A stretch of DNA of 64,000 nucleotides from Rhizobium sp. Root708 (GCF_001429725.1 NZ_LMHV01000043.1:22938-86937); one strand, 5' to 3'; positions 49,717 to 60,107 are shown, counted from the stretch's first letter. The notes: a model not told the origin generated them from the sequence alone. Numbers and translations are program-made.

Positions 49717-50555
49717 CGCCAGTTCTCGAAGGCAAGAATATCGTCCGCAACTACTATCTGCCGGGCGGTCTCTTCAAGAAAGAGAAGACCGTAAACGCCG
49801 TCAAGGGCGTGAGCTTCAAGGTCGAGCAGGGCAAGACGCTGGCGATCGTCGGCGAAAGCGGCTGCGGCAAGTCCACGCTCGCCCGTATCATCACCATGAT
49901 CGATCCGGCAAGCGGCGGTGAGCTGTTCATCGACGGCAAGAAGGTTGATATCGCAGCCGGCGACCTGACGCCCGAGATGCGCCGCAAGGTGCAGATCGTT
50001 TTCCAGAACCCATACGGCTCGCTGAACCCGCGCAAGAAGATCGGCGATATCCTGATGGAGCCGCTGATCATCAACACCAACACGCCTGCAGCCGAACGCC
50101 GAGAATTGGCGATGGCGATGCTGAAGAAGGTCGGCCTTCAGGACGTCCACTTCAATCGCTATCCGCACATGTTCTCGGGCGGGCAGCGCCAGCGTATCGC
50201 CATCGCGCGCGCACTGATGCTGAAGCCACGGCTCCTGGTTCTCGATGAGCCGGTTTCCGCGCTCGACCTGTCGGTGCAGGCTCAGGTGCTGAACCTGCTC
50301 GCCGATCTGCAGGACGAGTTGAACCTGACCTACGTCTTCATCAGCCACGACCTCTCGGTCGTTCGCTACATGGCAGACGACGTGATGGTCATGTACTACG
50401 GTGAAGCCGTCGAATACGGATCGCGAGATCAGGTCTTCAGTGATCCGCAGCATAGCTATACAAAGACCCTGTTTGCGGCCACGCCGCGCGCCGATGTCGA
50501 CACCATCAAGGCACGCCTGGCCCGCAAGAATGCATCCCTGTCGGCTGCATCGTAA
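49713..50555 (+). CDS. dppF: Dipeptide-type ABC transporter ATP-binding protein DppF
   Basis: A 280-residue OppF/DppF ATPase with Walker A GESGCGKST near 47-55, signature FSGGQRQRIAIARA near 155-168, Walker B LLVLDEPVSALDLSVQ and H-loop FISHDLSVVRYMADD. The start codon overlaps the dppD stop (ATGA), so the two ATPases are translationally coupled and probably form the heterodimer that powers DppBC. It is the last dpp gene; no strong terminator follows before gntK, 50 bp away. Confidence 0.93.
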   Translation: MTPVLEGKNIVRNYYLPGGLFKKEKTVNAVKGVSFKVEQGKTLAIVGESGCGKSTLARIITMIDPASGGELFIDGKKVDIAAGDLTPEMRRKVQIVFQNPYGSLNPRKKIGDILMEPLIINTNTPAAERRELAMAMLKKVGLQDVHFNRYPHMFSGGQRQRIAIARALMLKPRLLVLDEPVSALDLSVQAQVLNLLADLQDELNLTYVFISHDLSVVRYMADDVMVMYYGEAVEYGSRDQVFSDPQHSYTKTLFAATPRADVDTIKARLARKNASLSAAS

Positions 50556-50604
50556 GGCACGCTCGCCGCGCCTGATCGGGCCGGCGTAACGAGCGAGACG
50601 AGCA

Positions 50605-51138
50605 ATGCCAGAGATCGACAACCACCCCCATGCCATTATCGTCATGGGGGTGAGTGGTTCAGGGAAAACGTCGATAGCCGAAAAGCTGGCTGAGTTGCTC
50701 GGCATCGGCTTCGTCGAGGGCGACCGCCTACATCCTGCTTCGAACGTCGAGAAGATGTCGAAGGGCATTCCGCTCACCGACGATGACCGCATGCCTTGGC
50801 TCGACCTGATCGGCGATGCAATGAAAGCGTCGATCGGCAATGGCCGGGGCATTGTGGTGTCCTGCTCGGCATTGAAGCGCATCTATCGCGATCGTTTGCG
50901 CAACGCCGTCGGCGGCAACCTCTATTTCGTCTACCTCTCAGGTTCCGGGGAGTTGCTGACCAGGCGCATGGGCGAGCGCAAGGGCCATTTCATGCCGCTA
51001 TCGCTGCTCGAAAGCCAGCTTGCGACGCTTGAGGTACCGACCGGCGAAGCGCGTGTCGTCACTGTCGATATCGACGACACGATCGACGGCATCGTCGCCA
51101 CCGCTCTTCGTGATCTCCGAAAACTTCTTGCCGCCTAG
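50605..51138 (+). CDS. gntK: Gluconokinase
   Basis: A 177-residue GntK-type kinase. The P-loop GVSGSGKT lies at residues 15-22, and the family-specific segments EGDRLHPASNVEKMSKGIPL, DDDRMPWLDLIGDAM and VVSCSALKRIYRDRLR follow, then the FVYLSGSGELLTRRMGERKGHFMP lid region. It phosphorylates gluconate to 6-phosphogluconate, the Edd substrate. It lies 50 bp after dppF on the same strand and might be cotranscribed, although its own ribosome-binding site (GCGAGACGAGCA) is modest. Its stop overlaps the convergent oxidoreductase by four bases. Confidence 0.93.
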   Translation: MPEIDNHPHAIIVMGVSGSGKTSIAEKLAELLGIGFVEGDRLHPASNVEKMSKGIPLTDDDRMPWLDLIGDAMKASIGNGRGIVVSCSALKRIYRDRLRNAVGGNLYFVYLSGSGELLTRRMGERKGHFMPLSLLESQLATLEVPTGEARVVTVDIDDTIDGIVATALRDLRKLLAA

Positions 51139-52379
51139 ATGAAGCGTTTCGGCGAATAGGCGGAAATATCGATGAAGGGCGTCTCGCCGGTGATCAGCTC
51201 CGCGAGGACCCGGCCCGTGACCGGCCCCAGTGTCAGCCCGTGATGGGCATGGCCGAAAGCGAACCACAATCCATCGTGCCGAGGCGCCTTGCCGATAACC
51301 GGCATCATGTCCGGCGTGCACGGGCGGGCGCCCATCCAGGGCTCCGGATCCAGCCGCTCGCCAAGCGGAAACACCGTGCGCGCCACCTTTTCGGCACGGT
51401 CGAGCTGCACCGGAGTCTTCGGTGCGTCGAGTGCGGCAAACTCCGCGCCCGTGGTCAAGCGGATACCCCGGCTCATCGGCGCGAGGAAGTAACCGCGCTC
51501 GGCATCCAGCGTCCAGTTGTTGAGGGTCGCATCGCCTTTTGTGTCGTAATGCATGTGGTAGCCGCGTTTGACGCCGAGCGGAAACGCGTAGCCGAGCCGG
51601 CGCGTCGCGACCGCAGCCCAGGGGCCTAGCGCCAGCACAGCGTCTTCGGCTTCGACAGGACCATCACTTGTCACGACCTTCCAGCTCTTGCCGGAACGCC
51701 CCAGCGAGTTGGCGTCGCCGGTAACGGACCTGCCGCCCAGGCTCTCGAAGTAGTCTCGATAGGCTGCCGTCAAGCCGTGCGGATCGAGCACCGACCAGGG
51801 ATCGCGCCAGCGCAACGCCCCCACGAAGTCGCCTCTGATGTCGGGCTCGAGCTTGGCGAGATCGGCACTTCCCAACGTCTCGTAACTGACGCCGAATTCA
51901 CGCTGAAGGCGCTCCGCCTCCCAGAGCTCCGCATCGCGCCGCGCAGCTGTGCGGAAGATTTCCATCCAACCGTTCTTGCGGATCAGATGCTCCGCGCCCG
52001 AGGCCTCGATGAGCTCGTTATGCTCGGAAATCGAATGCTCGATCAGCGGCGCATAGGCTTTCGAAATGATCTCGTGGCGTTTGGCGTTGGAGTTCCACCA
52101 GTAGCGCGCGAGGAAGGCAAGCTGGCCAGGCAGCGCCTTGAGATGGTAGTGCGCGTCGATCCGGTTGTTGAAGGCGTAGCGGACCAGAAGGCCGAGCTGC
52201 TGGGGAAAGCCGTATGGGACCACACCCTCCCGCTGGATAAGACCGGCATTGCCGAAGGACGTCTCGCGGCCCGGAGCCTTGCGATCAATCAGGACAACCT
52301 GTCGCCCGCGGCGTTGCAAATGAATGGCAGTCGATACGCCTACAATGCCGGCACCAAGTACAATTACCGTCTTCGTCAT
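51135..52379 (-). CDS. DadA-like FAD-dependent oxidoreductase
   Basis: A 414-residue DAO-family flavoprotein. The N-terminal FAD loop is VIVLGAGIVGVSTAIHLQRRG at about 4-24, followed by VVLIDRKAPGRETSFGNAGLI, a DadA (D-amino-acid dehydrogenase) signature. The C-terminal block MGARPCTPDMMPVIG and the glycine-rich FGHAHHGLTLGPVTGRVLAELI are also DadA-like. It probably oxidises a D-amino acid or related amine at the membrane; substrate is not fixed by sequence. It is monocistronic, convergent with gntK. Confidence 0.85.
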   Translation of the reverse strand: MTKTVIVLGAGIVGVSTAIHLQRRGRQVVLIDRKAPGRETSFGNAGLIQREGVVPYGFPQQLGLLVRYAFNNRIDAHYHLKALPGQLAFLARYWWNSNAKRHEIISKAYAPLIEHSISEHNELIEASGAEHLIRKNGWMEIFRTAARRDAELWEAERLQREFGVSYETLGSADLAKLEPDIRGDFVGALRWRDPWSVLDPHGLTAAYRDYFESLGGRSVTGDANSLGRSGKSWKVVTSDGPVEAEDAVLALGPWAAVATRRLGYAFPLGVKRGYHMHYDTKGDATLNNWTLDAERGYFLAPMSRGIRLTTGAEFAALDAPKTPVQLDRAEKVARTVFPLGERLDPEPWMGARPCTPDMMPVIGKAPRHDGLWFAFGHAHHGLTLGPVTGRVLAELITGETPFIDISAYSPKRFI

Positions 52380-52458
52380 TTTCCGTGCAGCTCACCCTAT
52401 TTTGCCGAGGAAGATGCATCTGGAAAACCTGCCGCGCAAACGAAATTTCGGTTTCATT

Positions 52459-52956
52459 TCAAAAACATTCCCGCTCCAACGCGGTGCTTTCCGCAGCGAT
52501 GCGAACGCGCAGGATGAGCGCATTCAGCAGGGAGAAACCCAGGGCATAGAACGGCAGGCCGAAGGCGAGGGGGAGGGTGGCAATCTCACCCGCGACGATC
52601 AGGTAGTTCGGATGTGCCATGAACCGGTAAGGCCCGCTCCGGACCAGCGCAGATCCCGGCAATATCACGATCCGCGTCGTCCATCGCTCCTTCAGGGACG
52701 CGATGACCCAGATGCGGCCCGCCTGGAGCAGGCAGAAAGCCACGAGCCAGATGGGATTGATGCTGTGTCCGGGCGCAAGCAACCACAGTCCGCCGAGCCA
52801 GAGCGCATGAAGCGTGACCATAAGCGGATAGTGCCGCGCGCCGATTTCATGACCGCCCTTTCTGAGGAGGGCCTCCGTGTTGCGCCGGGCGAGCAGAAGT
52901 TCAGCCAGCCGCTGCAGCGTGACGAAGCTGAGAAGGATGATCGCCGGAGACATCAT
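52459..52956 (-). CDS. Isoprenylcysteine carboxyl methyltransferase (ICMT)-family membrane protein
   Basis: A 165-residue membrane protein with four to five helices. The ICMT/phospholipid-methyltransferase motif GPYRFMAHPNYLIVAGEIA is near residues 107-126, and the family helix LAELLLARRNTEALLRKGGHE near 15-35. In Bacillus subtilis the homologous pair BpsA/BpsB couples a type III polyketide synthase to a methyltransferase acting on its alkylpyrone or resorcinol products. Here the start overlaps the polyketide synthase stop by four bases, so the products are made together; O-methylation of a polyketide is the inferred role. Confidence 0.85.
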   Translation of the reverse strand: MMSPAIILLSFVTLQRLAELLLARRNTEALLRKGGHEIGARHYPLMVTLHALWLGGLWLLAPGHSINPIWLVAFCLLQAGRIWVIASLKERWTTRIVILPGSALVRSGPYRFMAHPNYLIVAGEIATLPLAFGLPFYALGFSLLNALILRVRIAAESTALERECF

Positions 52957-54008
52957 GCGACCCTCCGGAGCGTCATGCAGCTTGCCGAAAAGCCTGGCCC
53001 CATCGCCAGCATCGCGGATCGCTCCGGCAATCCCTGTCGAAGCGCTCGCTGCAGCACGAAAAGCACTGTTGGGGATGACATGTTGCCGTATTCGGCGAGA
53101 ACCTCGCGCTCGACATCCAGAGTTCCTGTCGGCAGACCAAGAACGGTTTCAAGCGCTGCAACCACGCGTGTTCCGCCCGGGTGGCAGATGAACCGGCCGA
53201 TGTCATTCCGCGAAAGCCCGTTGCGATCGAGGATGGAATCGAGTGCTCCGCCAAGCTCTGCCTCGACGAACGGCGGAAGAGACTGCGCCAGCACCACGCC
53301 GAACCCGCCGTCATCGACCTTCCAGCCCATGATGCCGAGCGTATCGGGAAACAGATGCTCCCCGGTCGCCTCGATCTCGATGAGGCCGTCATCGACGCCG
53401 CTTTTCAGCACGCAGGCAGCCGCGCCGTCGGCAAAAAGAGCTGTGGCGATGATGTTCGCGCGCGTCAGTTCGTCCAGCCGGAAAGCCAGCGTGCAGAGTT
53501 CGATCGCGACGAAAAGTACGACAGCGCCCGGCCGGTTTCTCGCCAGCCGCGCGGCGACCGCCAACCCCGAGACCCCGGCGGCGCAGCCAAGGCCGAAGAC
53601 CGGTACACGCTCGATGTCGGGTCGAAATCCCATCTGCCGCGCAAGCTGGGCATCGAGACTGGGCGTTGCGAGCCCGGTGGACGAGACAGTGACGATGCAG
53701 TCGACAGCGTCGGGTGCGAGATCTGCATCGGCGAGCGCTTTCGTTGCTGCTTCCGCAAACATGCGCCGCGCCGTATCGACATATGCCGACATGCGATCTT
53801 CCCACCCATGCGGCTCGGTAAACCAGCTGAGCGGACGTGCGGCGTGGCGGGTTTGAATGCCGGCATTTGTGAAAACACCAGCAAGATGGCGAAAATCCTG
53901 GAAGCGGTCTGCGAAAAGGCGTGCGGCCGTTTCCGCGGCGTCTGATTGCTGGATGATATGCTCAGGCACCGCTGTGGCGAGACTCAGCAGTTGCACGTTG
54001 TTGTCCAC
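52953..54008 (-). CDS. Type III polyketide synthase (chalcone/stilbene synthase family)
   Basis: A 351-residue thiolase-fold enzyme with the complete catalytic triad: Cys142 in VPVFGLGCAAGVSGLA, His276 in GRFICHPGGTRV, and Asn309 in EYGNMSSPTVLFVL. It condenses a long-chain acyl-CoA starter with malonyl-CoA units to give alkylpyrones or alkylresorcinols; starter preference cannot be read. It is coupled to the ICMT-like gene by a 4-bp overlap. GCAAGAGGAGCATTTC precedes the ATG. Products of such enzymes in bacteria are membrane phenolic lipids. It is divergent from a TPR/ECF-sigma cluster across 164 bp containing a long inverted repeat. Confidence 0.92.
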   Translation of the reverse strand: MDNNVQLLSLATAVPEHIIQQSDAAETAARLFADRFQDFRHLAGVFTNAGIQTRHAARPLSWFTEPHGWEDRMSAYVDTARRMFAEAATKALADADLAPDAVDCIVTVSSTGLATPSLDAQLARQMGFRPDIERVPVFGLGCAAGVSGLAVAARLARNRPGAVVLFVAIELCTLAFRLDELTRANIIATALFADGAAACVLKSGVDDGLIEIEATGEHLFPDTLGIMGWKVDDGGFGVVLAQSLPPFVEAELGGALDSILDRNGLSRNDIGRFICHPGGTRVVAALETVLGLPTGTLDVEREVLAEYGNMSSPTVLFVLQRALRQGLPERSAMLAMGPGFSASCMTLRRVA

Positions 54009-54056
54009 GAAATGCTCCTCTTGCTCCCGGCAGACAGTAAACCCCTCGTCGGCCTA

Positions 54057-54120
54057 TTTTATTCGCCGGGCGCACTCACAAAGGTGTGATCGAAATCATG
54101 CCCGCCGACCTCGAATAAAA
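54057..54120. promoter_or_regulatory. Inverted repeat between polyketide synthase and TPR gene
   Basis: TTTTATTCG (54057-54065) and CGAATAAAA (54112-54120) are exact 9-bp complements 46 bp apart, in the 164-bp divergent region. The arms lie 49 and 53 bp from the two start codons, nearly symmetric, so a shared regulator could bind both. Confidence 0.4.
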
Positions 54121-54172
54121 ATCGCCGCCCGCGTGTTCATTCTCTGCAACTCGATTCAAAGGAGATGAATCC

Positions 54173-54715
54173 ATGACGACTGCGAGCGTTAAGATTGCGT
54201 CCGTCGTTGCTGGCGGCTGCATGGCGGCTCTGGCCCTGTCGATGCCTGCTTTCGCGGCGGGTGGAAGCGATGACGGCGCGACCATGCCGGTGTGCAAGAA
54301 GGGTCAGATGTACGACAAGAAGACGCAGAAATGCGTCAAGCAGCAGGGCGCCAACGTGACCGACGAAAATCGGGCCGACTACGCCTACGCCCTGGCGAAA
54401 GCCGAGCGTTACGACGAGGCGCTTGCCATGCTCGACACGCTGCAAAATCCGAACACCGCCGAAGCACTGAACTACCGCGGCTATGCAACGCGCAAACTCG
54501 GACGGACGGACGAGGGGATTTCCTACTACCTCAAATCCGTGCAGCTCGACCCCGGCTACGCGAAAGTGCGGGAGTACCTCGGCGAAGCCTACGTCATCAA
54601 GGGCCAGATCGATCTTGCCAAGGATCAGCTGAGCACGATCAAGACGATCTGCGGTACGGACTGCGAGGAATATCGCGATCTGCACGAAGCAATCACCGAT
54701 CCCTCGAAGATCTGA
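54173..54715 (+). CDS. Secreted TPR-containing protein
   Basis: A 180-residue protein with a signal peptide at about 1-26 (MTTASVKIASVVAGGCMAAL, cleavage after PAFA). Three TPR-like helix pairs follow: ADYAYALAKAERYDEALAML, NTAEALNYRGYATRKLGRTD and PGYAKVREYLGEAYVIKGQI. A single cysteine pair (CKKGQMYDKKTQKC) is near the mature N-terminus and another (CGTDC) near the end, consistent with periplasmic disulfides. AAAGGAGATGAATCC is the ribosome-binding site. It lies 38 bp before the ECF sigma factor and may be cotranscribed with it. Function is not known. Confidence 0.8.
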   Translation: MTTASVKIASVVAGGCMAALALSMPAFAAGGSDDGATMPVCKKGQMYDKKTQKCVKQQGANVTDENRADYAYALAKAERYDEALAMLDTLQNPNTAEALNYRGYATRKLGRTDEGISYYLKSVQLDPGYAKVREYLGEAYVIKGQIDLAKDQLSTIKTICGTDCEEYRDLHEAITDPSKI

Positions 54716-54753
54716 TCGACCGAGCGGAAATACGGTGCGCAGGGAGCTTTTCG

Positions 54754-55362
54754 ATGCCGGTCGCCTACACCGAGTTTCCCGCCTATAGTCCTGCAAGACG
54801 AGGCCCGCAGGTTGCATCTGCGGGCCCCGACGACAAACCCGCGGCGGAGGCAGTCATCGCGAGCGAAGCGGATATAAGAGGCGGGCTGGCCGGGCATCTT
54901 ACCCGGCTGTGGCGCTATGGCCTCGTCCTGTCGCACCGGCGTGACGTGGCCGACGATCTCGTCCAGCAGACATGTATGCGAGCGCTGGAACGAGCCGGCC
55001 AGTTTCAGCCGGGCACGCGGCTGGACCGCTGGCTCTTCGCGATCCTGCATTCGATCTGGCTGAACGAGATACGTTCGATGCGCGTCCGCCAGGGACATGG
55101 TTTCGTCGATGCCGAAGACACGCTCGTGGTGGACGGCGCCCGCGAAGTCGAAGGCCACGTGATGAGAGGTCAGATATTGCGTCTGGTGAACGGTTTGCCC
55201 GACGCGCAGCGTGCGGCGGTCTTCCTGGCCTATGTGGAAGGCCTGTCCTACAAGGAAGTGGCGGAAATATTGAATGTCCCGATCGGAACGGTGATGAGCC
55301 GCCTTGCCGCGGCCCGCGCCAAGCTCGCCGAGGGTCTCGCAGGAGGGGAGGCAGCAGGATGA
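54754..55362 (+). CDS. ECF-type RNA polymerase sigma factor
   Basis: A 202-residue sigma factor. Region 2 is HRRDVADDLVQQTCMRALERAGQF, continuing to TRLDRWLFAILHSIWLNEIR; region 4 is LPDAQRAAVFLAYVEGLSYKEVAEIL followed by PIGTVMSRLAAARAKLAEG, the recognition helix. ATG 54754 follows AGGGAGCTTTTCG; the frame is open far upstream but overlaps the TPR gene. The stop overlaps the next gene by ATGA. Pairing with an adjacent membrane-anchored anti-sigma factor is typical. The -35/-10 motif it recognises cannot be deduced here. Confidence 0.9.
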   Translation: MPVAYTEFPAYSPARRGPQVASAGPDDKPAAEAVIASEADIRGGLAGHLTRLWRYGLVLSHRRDVADDLVQQTCMRALERAGQFQPGTRLDRWLFAILHSIWLNEIRSMRVRQGHGFVDAEDTLVVDGAREVEGHVMRGQILRLVNGLPDAQRAAVFLAYVEGLSYKEVAEILNVPIGTVMSRLAAARAKLAEGLAGGEAAG

Positions 55363-56147
55363 GCGACGAAAGAAAACACCCCTCTGATGAAGAACTGACC
55401 GCCTTTCTCGACGGCGAACTTTCCCCGGACGATGCCCGCCGGATCGAAACTCTGATTGCAGCCGATGGCGGTGTTGCCGAACGCATCGAATTCCTGTCGC
55501 GCGCCAGCCTTCCGTTCGATCAGGCCTTCGCGCCGCTCCTCGCCGCAGCACCTCATGATGATTTGCAGGCAATGCTGGCCAAGCTTTCGCCGTTACCCGA
55601 GGCCCGACCAGCAAGAGCCGGGCGCCGCGCCTTCCTCGGCGCACTCGCCGCAAGCCTCGTTGCCGGCATTGCTGTCGACCGTGGCTACATCGGACTGCGC
55701 CGGCATCTCGACCGGGATGAAAGCAGCGAATGGCGCGCGGTCGTGGCCGAGTACATCGATCTCTACACGGCCGATACGCTCTCGGGGCCGACGCCTGGCA
55801 TCGAGACCCAGACCGCCGAGCTTGCGGTCATTCGCGACAAGCTTGGTCTTTCCCTGTCGCCGGCGTCTGTCGCTTTGTCGGGGGTCGAATTCAAGCGTGC
55901 GCTTGTCCTGCAGTATGACGGCAAGCCGCTCGCCCAGATAGCCTATCTCGATCCCGAAACCGGTCCGCTTGCGCTCTGCATCGTTCGTACGGAGGAAGGA
56001 GCGCAGCCGCTGCGCATGGAGGGGCGAAAAGGCATGAACGTGGTCTATTGGTCGAGGGGATCGCATGCCTTCATGCTGATCGGCCACGCATCGCCGGAAA
56101 GGATGAAGGAGATCGCCGGCGATGTCGAAAACAGGGTGGCGGCGTAA
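55359..56147 (+). CDS. Membrane-anchored anti-sigma factor
   Basis: A 262-residue protein with a short cytoplasmic anti-sigma domain (HPSDEELTAFLDGELSPDDARRIETL, about 7-32), one membrane helix at about 90-108 (RRAFLGALAASLVAGIAVD) and a periplasmic domain of about 150 residues. The usual zinc motif HxxxCxxC is absent, so the domain would be a non-zinc anti-sigma. The arginine pair just before the helix (GRRAFLGA) resembles a twin-arginine signal but is internal. It overlaps the sigma gene by four bases, which strongly supports the partnership. The signal sensed is unknown. Confidence 0.85.
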   Translation: MSDERKHPSDEELTAFLDGELSPDDARRIETLIAADGGVAERIEFLSRASLPFDQAFAPLLAAAPHDDLQAMLAKLSPLPEARPARAGRRAFLGALAASLVAGIAVDRGYIGLRRHLDRDESSEWRAVVAEYIDLYTADTLSGPTPGIETQTAELAVIRDKLGLSLSPASVALSGVEFKRALVLQYDGKPLAQIAYLDPETGPLALCIVRTEEGAQPLRMEGRKGMNVVYWSRGSHAFMLIGHASPERMKEIAGDVENRVAA

Positions 56148-56166
56148 ACAGGCGCTACCGTCCTGA

Positions 56167-58230
56167 TTATCTCCACATCGTTCGCATGCGCGCCCCGACG
56201 TCGACGCGAATTTGCTTCGTGCTCCGTTCCGTGGAGGATGCCTTGACCAGCGGCCAGCTGGCGGCCTCGAAATACTGCAGCAGCGTCACCGGGATGAAGC
56301 GCGTGCGCGACGCATAAACGTGGCGGTCGCCCTGGCCGTGCTGGCCGCTGGTGAAGAAGCGTTGCGGCGTGATGAGCGTCAGGCTGTCCTTGGCGCGGGT
56401 CATCCCGACATAGAGCAGCCGCCGCTCCTCTTCGATCTCATCGGTGGTTCCGACGGCAAGATCGGACGGGATGCAGCCGTCCACGACATTCAGCATGAAC
56501 ACCGCCCGCCATTCCTGCCCCTTGGACGAATGGATGGTCGAGAGGATCAGATAGTCCTCGTCGAGCAGCGGCACGCCCGCCTGGTCGCTGGTTGCATCCG
56601 GTGGATCGAGCGTCAGTTCGGTCAGGAACCGCTCCCGGCTGGCATAGCCGGCCGCGATCTGCTCGAGCTGCAACAGGTCCGCCTTGCGTGTCTCGCCATC
56701 CTCATGAATGCGCTCGAGATGCGGTTCGTACCAGGTGCGGGCCTGAGCGATTTCAGCGGGCCACGCCCCATCGGAGCGACGCAGCCCCTCGAGCAGCTGG
56801 ATCAATGCGGGCCAATGCTCGCCGGTCTTTGCGGGTGGCGGTATCTCGGCAAGCGCGACCAGCGGCTCCGGATCAGCCGCGATCGCATCCAGTATCTTGC
56901 TCGCCGTCTGCGGCCCGATGCCGGGCAGCATCTGCAGCAACCGGAACCCGGAGACACGGTCTCTCGGGTTTTGCGCAAACCTGAGGACTGCAAGCATGTC
57001 CTTCACATGCGCAGCATCCAGGAACTTCAGCCCGCCGAACTTGACGAACGGAATGTTTCGCCGCGTCAGCTCCACCTCCAGCGCGCCGCTGTGGCTTGAG
57101 GTGCGAAACAGCACGGCCTGCTGCTTGAGAGGCATACCGACCTCGCGATTGGCGAGGATCTGTTCGACGATGTAATTTGCCTGATCGGTCTCGTCCTTGA
57201 CGGTCAGAAGCTTCGGGCGCTCTTCCGATTGCCGGTCCGTCCACAGGTTCTTCGTGAAGCGCTCGCGCGCCAGGTCGATCACCCCGTTTGCCGCCGCCAA
57301 GATCGTCTGCGTCGACCGATAGTTTCGATCGAGCGTGACGATATCGGCCGGCGGGGAGAACGCTTTCGGAAAGTCGAGGATGTTGCGGATCGTTGCTGCC
57401 CGGAACGAATAGATCGACTGGGCATCGTCGCCGACAACCGTCAGCCCATGCCCCTGCGGCCTCAGCGCCATCAGCACCGAGGACTGCAGCTTGTTCGTAT
57501 CCTGGTATTCGTCGACGAGAACATGGTCGAAGCGTCCGCCGATGTCGGCCGCAAGCTCGTCGTCGCTGACCATCTGCGCCCAGTAAAGCAGCAGGTCGTC
57601 GTAATCGAGGACGTTCTGCGACTGCTTGGCCTCGACATAGCCGGCAAACAGCTCCCGCAGTTGCTCTTCCCATCCTGACACCCAAGGATACCAGGTCTTC
57701 AGCACCTCGTTCAACGGCGCCTCGGAGTTCACCGCGCGCGAGTAGATTGAAAGACAGGTGCCCTTGGTCGGAAACCTGCTTTCCGTCTTGGAAAACCCGA
57801 GTTCATGCCGGACGAGGTTCATCAGGTCGGCACTGTCTTCGCGATCGTGGATGGTGAAATCGACGTTCAGGCCGATCTGTTCGGCATAGATCCGCAACAG
57901 TCGGGCGCCGATGCCGTGAAAGGTGCCGGCCCAGGTCAGCGCTTCGCTCAAGGCGCCCGCTTTGGCGCCGAGCACCTGTCTCGAAATTCGGTCTACCCGC
58001 CGGGCCATTTCAGCGGCAGCGCGGCGGGAGAAGGTCATGAGGAGAATACGGCGCGGGTCGGCGCCGTTGACGATGAGGTGCGCCACCCGATGGGCGAGCG
58101 TGTTTGTCTTGCCCGAGCCAGCGCCGGCAATGATCAGCAGCGGCCCGGCCGCCTTGTCCTCGCCAATTCCATGTTCGACAGCCAGCCGTTGTTGGTCGTT
58201 CAGCTTGTCGAGATAGGCGGCTGCCGGCAT
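56167..58230 (-). CDS. UvrD/Rep-family ATP-dependent DNA helicase
   Basis: A 687-residue superfamily 1A helicase. Motif I is IAGAGSGKTNTLAHRVAHLI near residues 33-52, motif II VDEYQDTNKLQSSVL near 230-244, motif III VVGDDAQSIYSFRAA near 256-270 and motif V/VI RLLYVGMTRAKDSLTLITP near 625-643. The spacing matches UvrD/PcrA-like proteins but the C-terminus is shorter than in UvrD, so it is not called uvrD. It unwinds DNA 3'-5' in repair or recombination. It is monocistronic and divergent from an ABC-F gene. Confidence 0.92.
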   Translation of the reverse strand: MPAAAYLDKLNDQQRLAVEHGIGEDKAAGPLLIIAGAGSGKTNTLAHRVAHLIVNGADPRRILLMTFSRRAAAEMARRVDRISRQVLGAKAGALSEALTWAGTFHGIGARLLRIYAEQIGLNVDFTIHDREDSADLMNLVRHELGFSKTESRFPTKGTCLSIYSRAVNSEAPLNEVLKTWYPWVSGWEEQLRELFAGYVEAKQSQNVLDYDDLLLYWAQMVSDDELAADIGGRFDHVLVDEYQDTNKLQSSVLMALRPQGHGLTVVGDDAQSIYSFRAATIRNILDFPKAFSPPADIVTLDRNYRSTQTILAAANGVIDLARERFTKNLWTDRQSEERPKLLTVKDETDQANYIVEQILANREVGMPLKQQAVLFRTSSHSGALEVELTRRNIPFVKFGGLKFLDAAHVKDMLAVLRFAQNPRDRVSGFRLLQMLPGIGPQTASKILDAIAADPEPLVALAEIPPPAKTGEHWPALIQLLEGLRRSDGAWPAEIAQARTWYEPHLERIHEDGETRKADLLQLEQIAAGYASRERFLTELTLDPPDATSDQAGVPLLDEDYLILSTIHSSKGQEWRAVFMLNVVDGCIPSDLAVGTTDEIEEERRLLYVGMTRAKDSLTLITPQRFFTSGQHGQGDRHVYASRTRFIPVTLLQYFEAASWPLVKASSTERSTKQIRVDVGARMRTMWR

Positions 58231-58352
58231 CTATGTCTTTTCCTTCATGTTGCCCGAGCCGCAATGCGCACGACTCGGAACAAATATGGAACATAGCAGT
58301 GTCGCCGCGTCGTGGGAAGATCGTTTGAGCCGCTGGCAGCCATCGCTGTCTC

Positions 58353-58367
58353 TTGTGCACTGCGCAA
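58353..58367. promoter_or_regulatory. TGC-N3-GC palindrome between helicase and ABC-F genes
   Basis: TTGTGCACTGCGCAA matches the phasin-promoter palindrome TTGTGCAGTGCACAA at 13 of 15 positions and lies 73 bp before the ABC-F start. Confidence 0.35.
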
Positions 58368-58439
58368 AAGCACGGGACAGCCTGCCAATTGCATGGCATA
58401 AGGGCGCCCAAACGCGTTTTTTCCGGAACTCCTCCTTAT

Positions 58440-60062
<1,623 letters not shown>

Positions 60063-60086
60063 GCCAGGGCCGATGTCCGAACCGGT

Positions 60087-60107
60087 GAGCGCGCCTCAGG
60101 CGCGCTC
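60087..60107. repeat. Perfect 9-bp hairpin at the pepT 3' end
   Basis: GAGCGCGCC and GGCGCGCTC flank the TCA that is the pepT stop codon on the minus strand. No T-run follows on either strand, so termination is doubtful. Confidence 0.5.

Noticed and set aside
60087..60107. GC-rich hairpin at pepT as a transcription terminator
   Set aside because: No T-run on either strand; the repeat lies in the coding tail and could be fortuitous.
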